Positions 43,741 to 56,999 of a DNA stretch of 64,000 bases are shown piece after piece. A program made the translations under genes and the position numbers. The DNA is taken from positions 1-64,000 of the forward strand of contig JAWPHD010001438.1 of assembly GCA_037043455.1 (NCBI GenBank). Reading direction: 5' to 3'. A model generated the notes under the pieces. That model made no database searches, was not told where the DNA came from, and was given only the letters and a program-made list of their open reading frames with translations. The stretch comes from Cyrtodaria siliqua (Eukaryota; Mollusca; Bivalvia; Adapedonta; Hiatellidae). Every line of letters begins with the position of its first letter. Positions within the stretch are counted from its first letter, which is position 1.

Positions 43741-45030
43741 ATAGCTAATAGGATGCATTTTATGTGTTCAACAACGATGGATAAAGCAAATACGGATATG
43801 AATTAAGAATCCATATCCTCCTAAAAATCCATATCCTCCTTTTCAAATCTCAGCACGGATTCCTATTTTATCCAATGCACTCCCGAACTGCACAGGGACG
43901 CTTGGTATATATCACACCTTGGGCAATTCTGAAATAGTCCTTCGCCATACCTGAATCGCCTCGAGCATATTAATAATTATTTCTATGCGTGTAGCAGTTT
44001 TGAAATCGCTCACATGTGCTTACACTGCGTAGAAAAGCTATATTCTCACAGTAGTCAAAAGTCGTATGTACATCCAACGGTTGTTGCGAGTACTGAATAG
44101 ATGGGAAAAGGTGAGATGTGTGTTCCATATTATTTTGAAAAATAACTTGGTAGTTATTTTGCAGGAGACCACAAATAAAAGATGACACTAATTTTTGCTA
44201 ACCAGCACATACAATCTATATATACTTAAATTACGTGTTTCCCCTAGCACGTAAAAATAACCGTAGGAATGTATTCCATGGTAGGAATATGGTGAGATTC
44301 CAGGATTCATATATATCCCGTCCTATCTATGGGTGGATAAATAACTAATAAACTGGTGTGTTGATGAGCTTTTAAAAACAATTTAAATCAATCATTACAC
44401 TTGTAATGAATTTTGTATTTCTATAAAACGTACTGCAAACATATAATGTTGTATGCCTTATGAACAGGCATTGACTAAAACTAAACTGCAATCTTCCGAA
44501 TTTTCAGTGTATTTTGTGTAACCTTTGTTTTTCAATTATTTCGTACCAATTTTGATATGTAGGTGTAGTTGTGGTATGGTGTATCACCCTCCCGTTGGAG
44601 ATTGGGTAGGGGGTCATCCATTCACACAATCTGTTTTCGTGTCAATTTAACGAGCCTAGTGTATTTTCTAGTATGTTTTTTCCATTTCTTTCCCACCCCC
44701 TTCATATTTTGTTTTAATTGTGGGCATACAAGTCGATATTCAGCACTTTAAAAAGGAAATATGTAAATAATGTAATTAAAATAACAACAAGTTTTTCACA
44801 GTATGGCTTGTAACTGTATGCGACTTACTACTAGGTCGTTATATTCTGTTGATGAGGTGTACGTGCACTAATTTCAAATTCAATGTTAAAGGCTGTGTTT
44901 GTGTAGGTCACTGTATATGTACCTGATTTCTGTGCCAGATGGTTGTTTGGTTGATCGGTCGGTCCGACCGTCGGTTGGTTGAATGGTGTATTGGCCTATG
45001 TAGTACTAGAACTATGTAACTAGCCATTAG
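43741..45030. other. No gene; SINE tail scrap at 44280-44375
   Basis: AT-rich. 44280-44375 ('gattccaggattcatatatatcccgtcc ... gggtggataaataac') is a diverged relative of the SINE-like tail at 14095-14200. Confidence 0.5.
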
Positions 45031-45037
45031 TAAGAAT

Positions 45038-45112
45038 GAACATTTCCTGACGGACAAGTCATGCTCCCAGTGCGATTCGAACCCGCAGCGGTGAGAGACG
45101 AGTTTCAAACAC
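45038..45112 (-). repeat. tRNA-derived repeat, B-box copy
   Basis: On the - strand it reads 'ctctcaccgctgcgggttcgaatcgcactgggagcatgactt'. The B box GGTTCGAATC is intact. A close copy on the + strand lies at 55110-55190, so this is an interspersed tRNA-derived repeat and not a unique tRNA gene. No complete cloverleaf is visible. Confidence 0.65.
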
Positions 45113-46845
45113 TGTATGTATAATCACTGCCAAAGAAGCGCTACGATGGTAATATAACATAGATGACAGTAATTCATATTTTGATGCAAAAAATAACATA
45201 TCCTCATAATGTGCTTCAGGTTATATGAAATGTTCACATACATTACACACAGCTATGGTTGAATTATTATGTATGCAAATGTAAATATTTGGACTGAAAA
45301 ACACGACGACATGTGTATTTGTATTGTTAAATCATCAATATTATTCACAAGGGGTTTTCACCACTGGATTACTATTTCGTGTTAAAATAAATACTTGTAA
45401 AAGTTTAAACAAGTACGTATCTGTGTCAGGTAGAGGTGATGACAAATAGATTGTTCACACTAATACAAATGACTTTCACAAGACACCGCGTTTCTCGTAG
45501 AATTACGTAATGCTTGCTAGACGAAAATTCGAAAATGTTAATGCAACCTACCAACGCTAAAATACCCTCTCGATGTTATCCTAGAGATGTACGTATAGCG
45601 GTTAAAGATACGGACTGAACCATAAACATGTATGTAAAATAGAACATATGAGATGACGACATCATCGTTAAAACAGTAATGACACGATTGTTTGGGCTTC
45701 ATCTCTAATTACACTATGCTAAACAATACTTTGTTCAAATAATAACAAGGCATAGGCTTTACTTGTAATATAATCACAACTAATACGCCTCACTAATTAT
45801 AACTATCAATTTAAGACGTGCATTTATAAGATGAGCATAACTCAATGCCTATGTTTGTAAGTAAGGTCAGAGAAATAGGAAATGTTGGTTTCAGATATGT
45901 AGATAATTCAGCACGAATTCGGCATATTCAAAATGTCTAGTTATAGAAAAGCATACCATATGCCCTTGCATGTTTCCTCTTTTACCACGCTATTCAATTA
46001 GGAACTCACTATACTTTAGAAATTGTATATCTTTAATTTGTCAAAGATATTCATAAATAACAGTTTAGTATTATTGGTTTACTGTTTGTGAATTTGTCTA
46101 TTTGTGTATGACTACAATTTTATCTGTTGCTCCACAGTCATTAGAGTCGAATTACATTGTTATCATTAAATTAATATCAGCAAAGTGTTGCAATGCATAC
46201 AACTAGAATAACACGTTGATATACACCATGCAGATCCAATTGCATCAGATAAATTTTCTCGAAATAATTGATAAAAAAAGCGATTTAATGTTAGATCAGT
46301 AGTTTTAGAGGTTGGTACCCTGGTACGATTGTTTATTGTTGCCATTTAACAACGCACTGGAACTGTAATACACAAACTCCCGAAAAAACTGATGTTCTTG
46401 CTTGGTTAAAACAAATAGCATAGTATGCATTTGGAATTGTCAAGTAGCATCTAAATTTATTACGACACAAACTCTGGATCTACTAGCTTTCAGATGTAGA
46501 TCACACTACTTTGGGGTCTAATGTTTGAAGGTCATCAAATTATATTAACTGTTATTGAACCAATATTAATAGTAGGTTATGCATCTTGCAAATTGTCATT
46601 CATTCTGATAAAACTGTTAAAAGTTTGATGGAACTTTTTAAAATATTGAATCTAGCATTAGTGTTGTCGTTCTTGCATTGGGGTTTAATGCCATAGCAAA
46701 AACATTCAATATATGTAAATAAAGTAGATACAATAACTAGTTTTGAAGTTTAAATAATTTTAAAATATAGGTTATTTATTCACCTTAAACATTGTCGCGG
46801 TACAAACAGTGTTGACCTTGACGTTGATGAATTTCTTTTCTTTCA
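45113..46845. other. No gene recognised
   Basis: AT-rich, no long frame, no repeat noticed. Confidence 0.5.
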
Positions 46846-46849
46846 TTTG

Positions 46850-47325
46850 GTTTTCCAGAGCTTTTAAGACAGCGTCCACATTTATATTTAGGATACCAGG
46901 TTTTAGGATGCACTAATCTCGATTTTACCCTATTATCAACCTTTTAAAACGCGACAGTGAAAAACAAATAAATAAACCCCCGACATACTATATCCTCTAA
47001 AATCAACAAGACAACATCAAAGAGGATAGCATAGTGACGAACTGTAAATGGGTCAACCACTAAACATGTAGCGCGCTACAACATAATAGGGTCATAGCCG
47101 TTTCTGGTAACATTGCCAACACTTTTAGAAAAGATTGTTGAAAGCGTTTATGACCCAAGAGCTTACGAAGTTTATAAATCACCTCACCATAGAAGTCAGG
47201 TTGTGAAAGTCATTGCTGAAAAATAACTTTTATATTTTAAACTTTTAAGGTAGATCAGGATTACGATAATACATTTTGGAACGTTTATTTAAGATATAGT
47301 ATTTTAAGAAATGTATGAGGCTTTC
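46850..47325 (-). pseudogene. R-PLE fragment: reverse-transcriptase end plus tail
   Basis: 47030-47320 matches the reverse-transcriptase C-terminal coding of 36068-36400 ('gtttataaatcacctcaccatagaagtcaggttgtga' and flanks), and 46850-46985 matches its tail. Coding is broken by stops. The 5' part is missing. Confidence 0.7.
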
Positions 47326-47790
47326 AATTACTCAAACAAATACCAAAAATGTGTCTATAAACGGTATTTCTATACATAACGAAAACATTATAACATAGAA
47401 AAAGTACTACAAAATCATTTTGACAAGCACACTTAGTGTAAATGTCCTAATCGTTTTCTTCCTTGTGTTTTGTATTTATGACACAGTATTCTACTTTTTT
47501 ATAAATATTTAGACACACCGCTTAAACATAACAGTATATAGATTTGCTAAAATATCGGTTAATCTGTCTTAATGTTTTGCACAGTATTATTCAAGAATAA
47601 GTGTCTCTTTACAATGTATATTGATAATGTCAATGGGATAATATCGGTTATACGATTTGAGGTATTTATTCCCATTATAACGCGTGCAGGTCGTCGCAAC
47701 TGGTATTACATTTAAGTGTATGTCTAGTTGTATATTTGTAATACAAAAAAGAACGCCACCTAATGTTAATATAACAGGTGGTATAAAAAT
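47326..47790. other. No gene recognised
   Basis: AT-rich spacer between the retroelement fragment and the tRNA-like array. Confidence 0.5.
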
Positions 47791-48420
47791 CAATCCTCAA
47801 CCGGGACTCGAACCCAGGGTCTATGATGTACCGTACCAGCGCTCTAACCACTGAGCTATCGAGTACATACGGTTGAGAATCGAGTATTCACTATTCACCT
47901 GTACCCGGTTACATACAAACCCATCAGACTGAAATTCGTTTCTGATTTTTTATTTATACAGGAGAACCACTGCTGGTGTATCTCAGGATGATCCTGGACG
48001 ACTTTTAAAGTATAATAGGTGGTGAAAAATCGTTCCTCAACCGGGACTCAAACCCAGTGTCTCTGGTTTATTGTACCAGCGCTCTAACCACTGAGCTATC
48101 GAGGACATACGGTTAGGAATCGAGTATTCACTATTCATCTGTACCCGCGGTAACATACACCCCACCAGACTGAAGTTCGTCCTTGAATTTATAATTATAC
48201 TGGACCACTGCTGGTGTATCTCATGATGATCCCGGACGAGCCCCTGAACATAGCAGGTGATGAAAAATACGTTCCTCAACAGTAACTCAAACCCAGAGTC
48301 TCTGGTTTACCGAACCAGCACTCTAACAATTGAGCTATCGATTGCATACGGTTAGAATCGTGTATTCGCCATTTACATGTACACAATTACATTAACAGAT
48401 GGATTTACTGCAAAATACAA
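47771..48420 (-). repeat. Tandem array of three 240-bp tRNA-derived units
   Basis: Each unit holds a 72-nt tRNA-like sequence on the - strand: 47794-47865, 48034-48105 and 48273-48344, spaced 240 and 239 bp. All keep an A box (TAGCTCAGTGGTTAGAGCG or close) and a B-box region (GGGTTCGAGTCCC or GGGTTTGAGT). In the second and third units the anticodon stem CTGGT/ACCAG pairs perfectly. In the first it is disrupted. Position 33 is C instead of the universal U in the second and third, and the acceptor stems have mismatches, so these are not standard tRNA genes. The rest of the unit ('gagtattcactattca.ctgtaccc ... ggaccactgctggtgtatctca') is shared. This is a SINE-like family in tandem. Confidence 0.8.
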
Positions 48421-50115
48421 GTTGTTAATATGTCATTCACATATTGCGTTATCGTACTAAAAATGAATTTTCCTATTTTCTAGTTTTATATCAGTAGAGA
48501 ATGGAAAGTAATGCACTCGGTTTAATTAGTACAATCAGTTTAATAAAGATTTCGCAGACAAACTATTGCTTTATTTCCGAGCTTTAATGTTGAACCAAAA
48601 TATAACCGTGTCTTTAATGTAATTACAAAAAAGAAATCTAGTTAATTGTATTATAATGTACAGCAATATTTACTTAATATATTGAAAAAGTAATGCTATT
48701 CCTCAACTGTTTATACCAGTACATCTCCTGATTCATTTTACAGATATAGCAACGGTGGTATTGATGACGAAGCAAATGCAAACATGTTTTAAGGTGTGCA
48801 ACCAGCATTTCCTGTCCTCAATGTTTAAATATCACATATTAATGCTTTGCTGCAACTTCATCTCAAATATGGATAATACAGAAGTGTAGTTTTCATACAG
48901 AAATAAAGTAGATTTCCATTTGAAAAATTACCAGGAAATATGGGGTCGCAAAACATGTTAGACATTTCTTGGTTGTTTAATAAATAGGTCAAGGGTTTCA
49001 ATTGACAGTTGCTCACAAAATGCATGCATAGATTCGATTTTTGAGAAATGTTCATCAAAATCAATTCTACCTATCATTACATTTTTTTATACAATGTACA
49101 TACAAGAACAAAATTGAATAGAAATATGCTATTTCCTCCTACTTAATACATGTATGTCCATTTCCAACAAAAACGAGGGATTACCTTTCATAATAGAAAC
49201 TACATTCGACTTCACCTCGGATGAGTATATGAAATGTTTGATAGTAAACCTTAAGCTGAATTTATATCAAGTATTTGTTTCATAAATAAGTTATGTAAAA
49301 TGCATATAAAATGGTTAAAATAATTATGTAGAATTGAAAAATGTTTCTATTAGAGTGATTGTTAGTGGGAATGCCTTCTATCTTTCAGAACAAAGCAGAT
49401 TATCTATCTGTCGTAATGCTTTTGAGGTCATTTATACTTTTTTCTCCCACAGTGATTAACCAAAACTAGCTTTTCTCTATATGTTTATCATTTGAATGCA
49501 AAACTGGACATATTAAGTCAATGCCAAGGTACCCAAAATGTAAAGTCATGTTTTAAAATAGTACTAAAGTGACAATGTTCGTAATTAACACTTTTCTTTA
49601 AAGATCAATGATCTAGTAATACAATAACTAAAAATAAATGGCAATGACGTACTTGTGTTAGAGATATAATCTAAAACGACAACCGTTGTAAGACAAAACC
49701 ATTGTAACTCTGTACAGTAACCCGTATAAGGTACATTTAAACGGTTTTGCTTTGTATAAATTTATAATAGCTGTTGGCATCGATTCAAAACACGTGTTTA
49801 TAACACTTTACAATGTCTATATGTAGTACATGGCGAACTGTTGTTTGAATGACAATACACTGTTTGCGTGCCTCTTGCTTAACTAATTATCCAGATAGTC
49901 ATGCGCACTTAATTTTGTTTAGAATATGATATTTCAAGGTGTTTAAGGTTAATTCTGACATAGATTTGTTCATAAAGCATCGCGTGTTTGCTATGCATTT
50001 TAACAAAATGCAAATAGAAAGTTGGAAATGCCTGTTTATTAAAGGTACTGGTTGTCATATTTATTTAATCAGTGTGGCTCACTTAAGCAGGTACCAGGGA
50101 CGTGCGAGCTGTTAC
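48421..50115. other. No gene recognised
   Basis: AT-rich intergenic sequence with only short frames. Confidence 0.5.
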
Positions 50116-50117
50116 AA

Positions 50118-50215
50118 ATTATATAACCTCTCGTGAACAGACTCGATAAAACTGAATGTACCATGTTTGCCTATTGTGTGTGTCCGTTGCTTTCAAGGTA
50201 CCCCCAGTTAATATA
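50118..50215 (+). repeat. R2 fragment
   Basis: 'ataacctctc.tgaacagactc.ataaaac.ga' and 'gtgtgtccgttgcttt' match the R2 copies at 19155 and 53968. Confidence 0.6.
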
Positions 50216-50430
50216 CCATATTATAAAATGTTCTCATGACACACATTTATCTTTCATCTGTAATGTACCCTTTAAAATAACTTCATGAATGTTTATTCTA
50301 CCTTATTTTAAAATTAACATCAAACATACATATGATGTTCTACGTTTTATGTTTGAAGATAAAGCTTTCGAAAGCTGACATGTTTTCAAGTTGTCAAAGG
50401 CATGTTTAGTAGGTATTAGTCTGCCTAAAA

Positions 50431-52312
50431 AATGTGGCTTATTTGCGATCCACGTTTATAAATGTAGCTTACTTGTGATCCACGTGTATACATCTAGCTT
50501 ACTTGTGATCCACGTTTATACATGTAGCTTACTTGTGATCCACGTTTATAAATGTAGCTTACTTGCGATCCACGTTTATAAATGTAGCTTACTTGTGATC
50601 CACGTGTATACATCTAGCTTACTTGTGATCCACGTTTATACATGTAGCTTACTTGTGATCCACGTTTATACATGTAGCTTACTTGTGATCCACATTTATA
50701 CATGTAGCTTATTTGTGATCCACGTGTATACATGTAGCTTACTTGTGATCCACGCTTATACATGTAGCTTATTTGTGATTCACGTTTATACATGTAGCTT
50801 ATTTGTGATCCACGCTTATACATGTAGCTTATTTGTGATCCACGTTTATACATGTAGCTTATTTGTGATCCACGTGTATACATGTAGCTTACTTGTGATC
50901 CACGTTTATACATGTAGCTTATTTGTGATCCACGCTTATACATGTAGCTTATTTGTGATCCACGTTTATACATGTAGCTTACTTGTGATCCACGTTTATA
51001 CATGTAGCTTATTTGTGATCCACGCTTATACATGTAGCTTATTTGTGATCCACGTTTATACATGTAGCTTACTTGTGATCCACGTTTATACATGTAGCTT
51101 ATTTGTGATCCACGCTTATACATGTAGCTTACTTGTGATCCACGCTTATACATGTAGCTTATTTGTGATCCACGCTTATACATGTAGCTTATTTGTGATC
51201 CACGCTTATACATGTAGCTTACTTGTGATCCACGTGTATACATGTAGCTTATTTGTGATCCACGCTTATACATGTAGCTTATTTGTGATCCACGCTTATA
51301 CATGTAGCTTATTTGTGATCCACGCTTATACATGTAGCTTACTTGTGATCCACGTTTATACATGTAGCTTACTTGTGATCCACATTTATACATGTAGCTT
51401 ATTTGTGATCCACGTGTATACATGTAGCTTACTTGTGATCCACGCTTATACATGTAGCTTATTTGTGATCCACGCTTATACGTGTAGCTTATTTGTGATC
51501 CACGCTTATACGTGTAGCTTATTTGTGATCCACGTTTATACGTGTAGCTTATTTGTGATCCACGTGTATACATGTAGCTTATTTGTGATCCACGTTTATA
51601 CATGTAGCTTATTTGTGATCCACGTGTATACATGTAGCTTACTTGTGATCCACGTTTATACATGTAGCTTATTTGTGATCCACGCTTATACATGTAGCTT
51701 ACTTGTGATCCACGCTTATACATGTAGCTTATTTGTGATCCACGCTTATACATCTAGCTTACTTGTGATCCACGTGTATACATGTAGCTTATTTGTGATC
51801 CACGCTTATACATGTAGCTTATTTGTGATCCACGTTTATACATGTAGCTTATTTGTGATCCACGCTTATACATGTAGCTTACTTGTGATCCACGTTTATA
51901 CATGTAGCTTATTTGTGATCCACGTTTATACATGTAGCTTACTTGTGATCCACGTGTATACATGTAGCTTATTTGTGATCCACGTTTATACATGTAGCTT
52001 ATTTGTGATCCACGTTTATACATGTAGCTTACTTGTGATCCACGTTTATACATGTAGCTTATTTGTGATCCACGCTTATACATGTAGCTTATTTGTGATC
52101 CACGTGTATACATTTCGCTTACTTGTGATCCACGTTTATACATGTAGCTTATTTGTGATCCACGCTTATACATGTAGCTTATTTGTGATCCACGTGTATA
52201 CATGTAGCTTACTTGTGATCCACGTTTATACATGTAGCTTATTTGTGATCCACGCTTATACATGTAGCTTACTTGTGATCCACGCTTATACATGTAGCTT
52301 ACTTGAAGCCCT
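50431..52312. repeat. 30-bp minisatellite, about 62 units
   Basis: The unit is GTAGCTTAYTTGTGATCCAC followed by GNTTATACAT. Main variants are C or T in A(C/T)TTG and T, C or G in CG(T/C/G)TT or CGTGT. Because 30 is a multiple of three and the unit lacks stops in several frames, long frames result: 646 codons on + (50391-52331, decapeptide CSLFVIHVYT) and 379 plus 179 codons on - (decapeptide GSQISYMYKR). Higher-order structure is visible: a 120-bp period at 50461-50640, a 90-bp period at 50881-51120, and a block with the rare CACATTT variant near 50691 that returns near 51381. I regard it as noncoding. Confidence 0.93.
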
Positions 52313-52995
52313 ATTTATGATTGGCAAGTGATCTTATTATTAAAAGAGGAATTTCCTTGTTTTTGTTTGGTTATGTTTTAATAAAATATCGGTACAGTAT
52401 AAATGTATTATTTCATATTTTCAAAACACTGCACATCAAAATGGAATGTGCAATTTGCCCTTCAAGCGAATGCCTATATGCCTGTGACGTATCTATGCAA
52501 TAACATTGGCAAATTCAGTTTTTAGATAAAACTGTTTGTTTCACTCTCATATTATAACATGCTTTGTCTGACATTATTTTGAAATGATGAATTCAACTAA
52601 TATAATCACGTAGCTCCCAAGAAGTAATTACGTGTGAATGATACACTTTTAATATACACTCATTACATTTGAAAACGCAACACTTGGCATTTTTTGATTT
52701 TCTAGAGGTGTTAATGAGTCCTCGTACTAAATGTGTTTTAACTGACAGAAGGAGAGCACATCTTATGCAACTGTTTATCGCCATATGCTAACCTTTTTGA
52801 TGATACTAATGTACTAATATAAAATGCAATCTTGATTTCAACAAAAACCTAGCGGAATGAAATTAATCGAAAATCAAAAATGTTGCGTTTTTAAATTAAA
52901 TGTACTGAGTATATATGTGTGCGAAATCCCGTCACCCGTCATATGTATTTACCATAATCAATGCCAACCGTTTTAACATTTTTGAAAAAGTAAAA
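52313..52995. other. No gene recognised
   Basis: AT-rich, short frames only. Confidence 0.5.
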
Positions 52996-52999
52996 TGCG

Positions 53000-53660
53000 A
53001 ACAACGAACAAAGCCTCTAAATGTGTCACTGATTACAAAGACGTAATCATAGCATAATCAGGGGGTTGCCAGTACCTTAGAACTGTGGACTAAATATACT
53101 GGCTGTCATTCTTAAGGAGAAGTTCGACGTTATTCTGAAATGCTTACACTTTTTAAAACCTTTTTAGTTAGTCATATTTTTACTTTTTAGTTAGTCATAT
53201 TTTTACATAGTGTTTATAAATGATGCATTATATTTACTATTCCCAACTCGGAAATAATATAAACATAGCGTAGTAAATAATGTTTTAAGTGTACACTAAT
53301 CAATACATACGTGTGTGATGTCCCACGAATTTATCGTCTGTATTACATTATATATGATCGGGGATTACCCCAATGATATACAAGACACATAGTAAAGCCT
53401 TTACATTCATGGAGATGAAATTGACACACTGTTGACTCTAGTTTAAGGCGTATGTAGATATTCTTTTGAAAATAATATAGTTTTGTTAATTCTCGTATTT
53501 TGTGTTTTTTTTAAAGCGGTAAATTCAGCTACATGATTTTAATAGAATTGTTGTAAAGATACAAGCGAAATAGTAAATAAATGATATTTGGGCATGATTA
53601 TAAAACATGCTTGTGCTATATTTATTCCCAACTAGTTGTAGTCTATTATTAGATATTGTA
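53000..53660 (+). repeat. Long interspersed repeat R3, copy 1
   Basis: The order 'aaatgtgtcactgattacaa', 'ctgtcatt.tta.gga', 'gtttataaat', 'tacgtgtgtgatgtccc', 'tcgtctgta...attatat.atgatcggggattacccc' and 'agtctattattaga' is matched at 60790-61500 and, in part, at 57000-57225. The copies are strongly diverged. A 26-bp direct duplication ('tttttagttagtcatatttttac') lies at 53161-53206. Confidence 0.6.
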
Positions 53661-53900
53661 GAAATACTTATTATGAAGGACTGGATATTTCACTATCGGT
53701 GTTAGACGTACTATTTTTGAAAAGAAATATTGATTATAAGTGACACTACCATTTAAAAACATACAGCATAAGCGATGGCATACAACCGTAGTACAATTAC
53801 AAAAACGTATACATGTCATGCCAATATGCACTGAACCATACATAAACATAGTTTTATTATAATATTGTTTTATATACTTTAAGAAAAGTAGATATGTAAC
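53661..53900. other. No gene recognised
   Basis: AT-rich spacer. Confidence 0.45.
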
Positions 53901-53904
53901 AGTC

Positions 53905-54490
53905 GAACAGGATATGTAGCATTCAAGGAGCGCAGTAAACCAAAAACACGCATGGAAACACAAATATATATGAACAGACTCAATAAAACCGAGTCTGCTA
54001 CTTTTATCTCGTGTGTGTTGCTTCCAAGGGATCCCCTTTGAGTTTGTATAGACAGTCACACTAGCATTAGTTTAGTGCTATTTGGCGGCTGTAATAACAG
54101 AACCCGACATCAGTAAAGTTATTACTTACTGGTCCTTTGGGATCATCAGACCCAACCTTTGTGACTTTAAAACAGAATACCGCTCAACCCTGAGATAGTC
54201 GGCATGAGAGGTGTTGCACCAAATACAAACAAGAGTGAAACGTGGCCGACTCGGTTTTATTGAATGTGTGAGGTACTATAAGGTGTAAAACCTCTCACGC
54301 CGACTAGAACCGACTTGAGCGGTGTTGCATCTTATAATACCTCTCAGATTCAATAAAATCGAGCCTGCCACTTTTCACTCTTGTTTGTGTTTGTTGCTCC
54401 CGAAGAGTTCCCTTTTCAGTATTTATTGACCATTTTCACACTAGCGTTTGTTTATTGCTGAGTGGCGGATGTAGTGTTATTACATACTAG
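53905..54490. repeat. R2 cluster
   Basis: 53968-54220 and 54335-54490 are two R2 copies ('gaacagactcaataaaaccgagtctgc', 'ctggtcctttgggatcatcag', 'gagaggtgttgca'). Between them 54230-54330 holds inverted arms ('actcggttttattga'; 'aacctctcacgccgacta'). The preceding 'gaacaggatatgtagcattcaag...ccaaaaacacgcat' (53905-53955) recurs at 63705-63755. Confidence 0.65.
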
Positions 54491-55105
54491 TCCTTTCAGG
54501 CAAATGAAAGTAACGAAACACTCCGGACAAATTGCAACTTAATATTTTTAATTTTTTCTAAAACAATATGTAAATATATGGTTAGAAACGAAGAACTGGA
54601 CAAACAGTATTGTTGTTATTAGTTCATTTACCGTTTTTCTTATTAGAAATTTAGTTATTTGCATTTACGGATTGTACCCTAAATTTATACCAGTATGCAT
54701 CTATACTTTTCTTCAACTTATATTTGGTGATTTGATGATGCAGGATGACGAGAAATCAATTTTTTTTTAATAAAAAAGGTATTACATTTGCAAATCCCCG
54801 AACACGATAAATACAAAAATGATAAATGATGGCAGTCTCGGTTTGATTGAGACTGTTCAAGAACGGTAGTGAAAAATGACTTCTACTGTTTACGCCCTCT
54901 AGCCCCCGGGTTGAGCAGAACTCAATATTTAAAATGTCAACAGAACAAAAGTATGAGCCATCCCGAAGATGGTATGCATATGACGGTGAACATGGAACTT
55001 CAATGAGAAATGTTCATACCATTCCGTGGCCAGTGGCGTTTGGCCCCAGTTTCTTACAAAATGCATTACCCTAAACGAGGAAGGAATGGGAGAAAAAGTC
55101 AAAAT
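54491..55105. other. No gene recognised
   Basis: AT-rich. 54834-54858 is 'ggcagtctcggtttgattgagactgtt', a short hairpin matching 38161-38182 inverted. Confidence 0.45.
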
Positions 55106-55109
55106 CGAA

Positions 55110-55190
55110 CTTGTTGTAAACCTTTTCGCCTCTCACCGCCGCGGGTTCGAATCCCACTGGGAGCTCGACTTGTAAGTGAGGAAGTGTCGA
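55110..55190 (+). repeat. tRNA-derived repeat, B-box copy
   Basis: 'cgcctctcaccgccgcgggttcgaatcccactgggagctcgactt' has a perfect B box (GGTTCGAATCC) and matches 45038-45112 on the other strand. Confidence 0.65.
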
Positions 55191-55254
55191 TTCTTACGGA
55201 TGAAGTGTACAGTATTGGTTCCACCCAGGAAAAGTGATTGTCGGCCTCCACCAC

Positions 55255-55330
55255 AAAAAATCAACCGTCATATATAACGTTATATGTGTGGCAAATGACG
55301 TAAAACACCATACAAAAAATAAACAAATCA
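55255..55330 (-). repeat. Mollusc-type interspersed repeat, inverted copy
   Basis: 'caaatgacgtaaaacaccatac' is the reverse complement of the block at 22291-22310. The flank 'atcaaccgtcatatataacg' matches 22325-22350. Confidence 0.6.
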
Positions 55331-55479
55331 CACGACTAAAAAGTGGACAACATTTTATAATGGTGAGTAAACTACAATCACAACCATTTAAGCTAGAGTA
55401 GTGGAATCTCCTATTCGAAATTAAAGTCATAAAAAACATATTTTGAAAATGTACTATTTTAGCATCAACATTAGATTGA

Positions 55480-56590
55480 AATGATGATTCCTAACCTAAC
55501 ATTTACCACATCAGATGATCTCCAACCTAGATATTGCTATTTATTGCTATTTATTAGTATAATTATATCATATTTATAAAATCAAGTTTGTTAGGAGCGT
55601 TTATATTTTAAACTTAAAGAATTAAATTTGCATACTTGGGCTTAAGTCTAAGAACATTCTCAAGAATGGTTGATGAATTCAAGGCCAGATGATTCCTTAT
55701 CTAGAATGTACCACTTCAGATAAACCTGATGAATCCTAACCTAGAAAGTAACACCTCAGATGGTATTGAAGAATTCTAATCTAAACTGTGCCTTCTCAGA
55801 CAGTAATGATTATTCCTAACCTAACATGTGCCACTTCAGATGGTACTGATGATTCCTAGCCTAAAATGTAACACCTCAGCTGACACGGATGAGTCATAGA
55901 TGTAACTAAATATGTCCTACTTCAAATGGTAATGATGAGTCCTTACCAATGATATGCCTCCTCATATTGTACTGTTGAGTCCTAACCAAGAATATACCAC
56001 CTCAGATGGAACTGATGGTTCCTAACATAAGATGTACCACATCAGACAGTACTGATGAGTCCTAACCTAAAATGTACAACATCAGACAGTACTGGTGAGT
56101 TCTAACCTACACCGTGCCACTTCAGACAGTAATGATGATTCCTAACATTTAATGTTCCACCTCAGATGGTACTGATGAATCCTAACCCCTTAAAGTGCCA
56201 CTTCAGATTGTTCTGATGATTCTAAACATAAAATGTACCACCTCAGACGGAACTAAAGATTTCTAAACAAGAATGTACCACCTCGGATAGTATTTACGAG
56301 TCCTAGAAGAAAAGGAACCACATCAGATAGAACTGATGATTCCAACCCTAAAATGTACCACTTCAGACATTTCTGATGAGTCCTAACCTAAAATGTACTA
56401 TCTCAGGTGGTACTGATGTATCCCGACCTGTAATGTGCATCTTCAGATTGTTCTGATGATTCTAAACATATACTGTGCACTTCAGATAGAACTGTTGATT
56501 CCTAACTTAGAATATACCACTTCAGATCAGACAGTTCTGATGATTTGTAACCTATAATGTACCAACTCAGATAGTATTAATGATACCTCA
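55480..56590 (+). repeat. Degenerate array of about 40-bp units
   Basis: About 27 diverged copies of a unit near 'gattcctaacctaaaatgta' plus 'ccacctcagatggtactgat'. Point differences are many and several units have indels, so the array is older than those at 50.4 and 61.5 kb. Confidence 0.85.
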
Positions 56591-56999
56591 TATGGCATAA
56601 TGGGATGATGACCCATTCAATATATTTTTAAATCAAGTGATGTTTTCAAATTATAACATTGGTCTACAGAACCCCTTTAATAACAACTCACTGCTTATCA
56701 ATTTAATTGATTAATATCTTCTCAAACAGTTAGATCAAACACATTGATCCTAGTATATTTCTTATTTTATAAAACGGCTAAACTGACAAGCTAAATAATG
56801 AACAATATATCGCATGACAGTCAACCAGCTCTTTTGTCGAATGAATTCTACGAAATCTATTTTTATTTGCAAAGTTTAAATAACGTGTACGCACGGTTTG
56901 TATTTCATAGTGGTAGTTGTATCGGGTTTAAAATCTATAAACGTGTGTTGGCATTGACCCGTTGCTTTGTTTGCTCGTGTCTTGGTTTTCTGTCATCTA
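56591..56999. other. No gene recognised
   Basis: AT-rich spacer. The small frame at 56798 has no recognisable feature. Confidence 0.45.

Noticed and set aside
47794..48344. Three functional tRNA genes
   Set aside because: They form a 240-bp tandem array with shared flanks, position 33 is C in the folded copies, and acceptor or anticodon stems carry mismatches. They are tRNA-derived repeats.
50391..52331. 646-codon open frame as a repetitive membrane protein gene
   Set aside because: It is a by-product of a 30-bp tandem array that is open on both strands, and it has no non-repetitive domain, promoter or homologue that I recognise.
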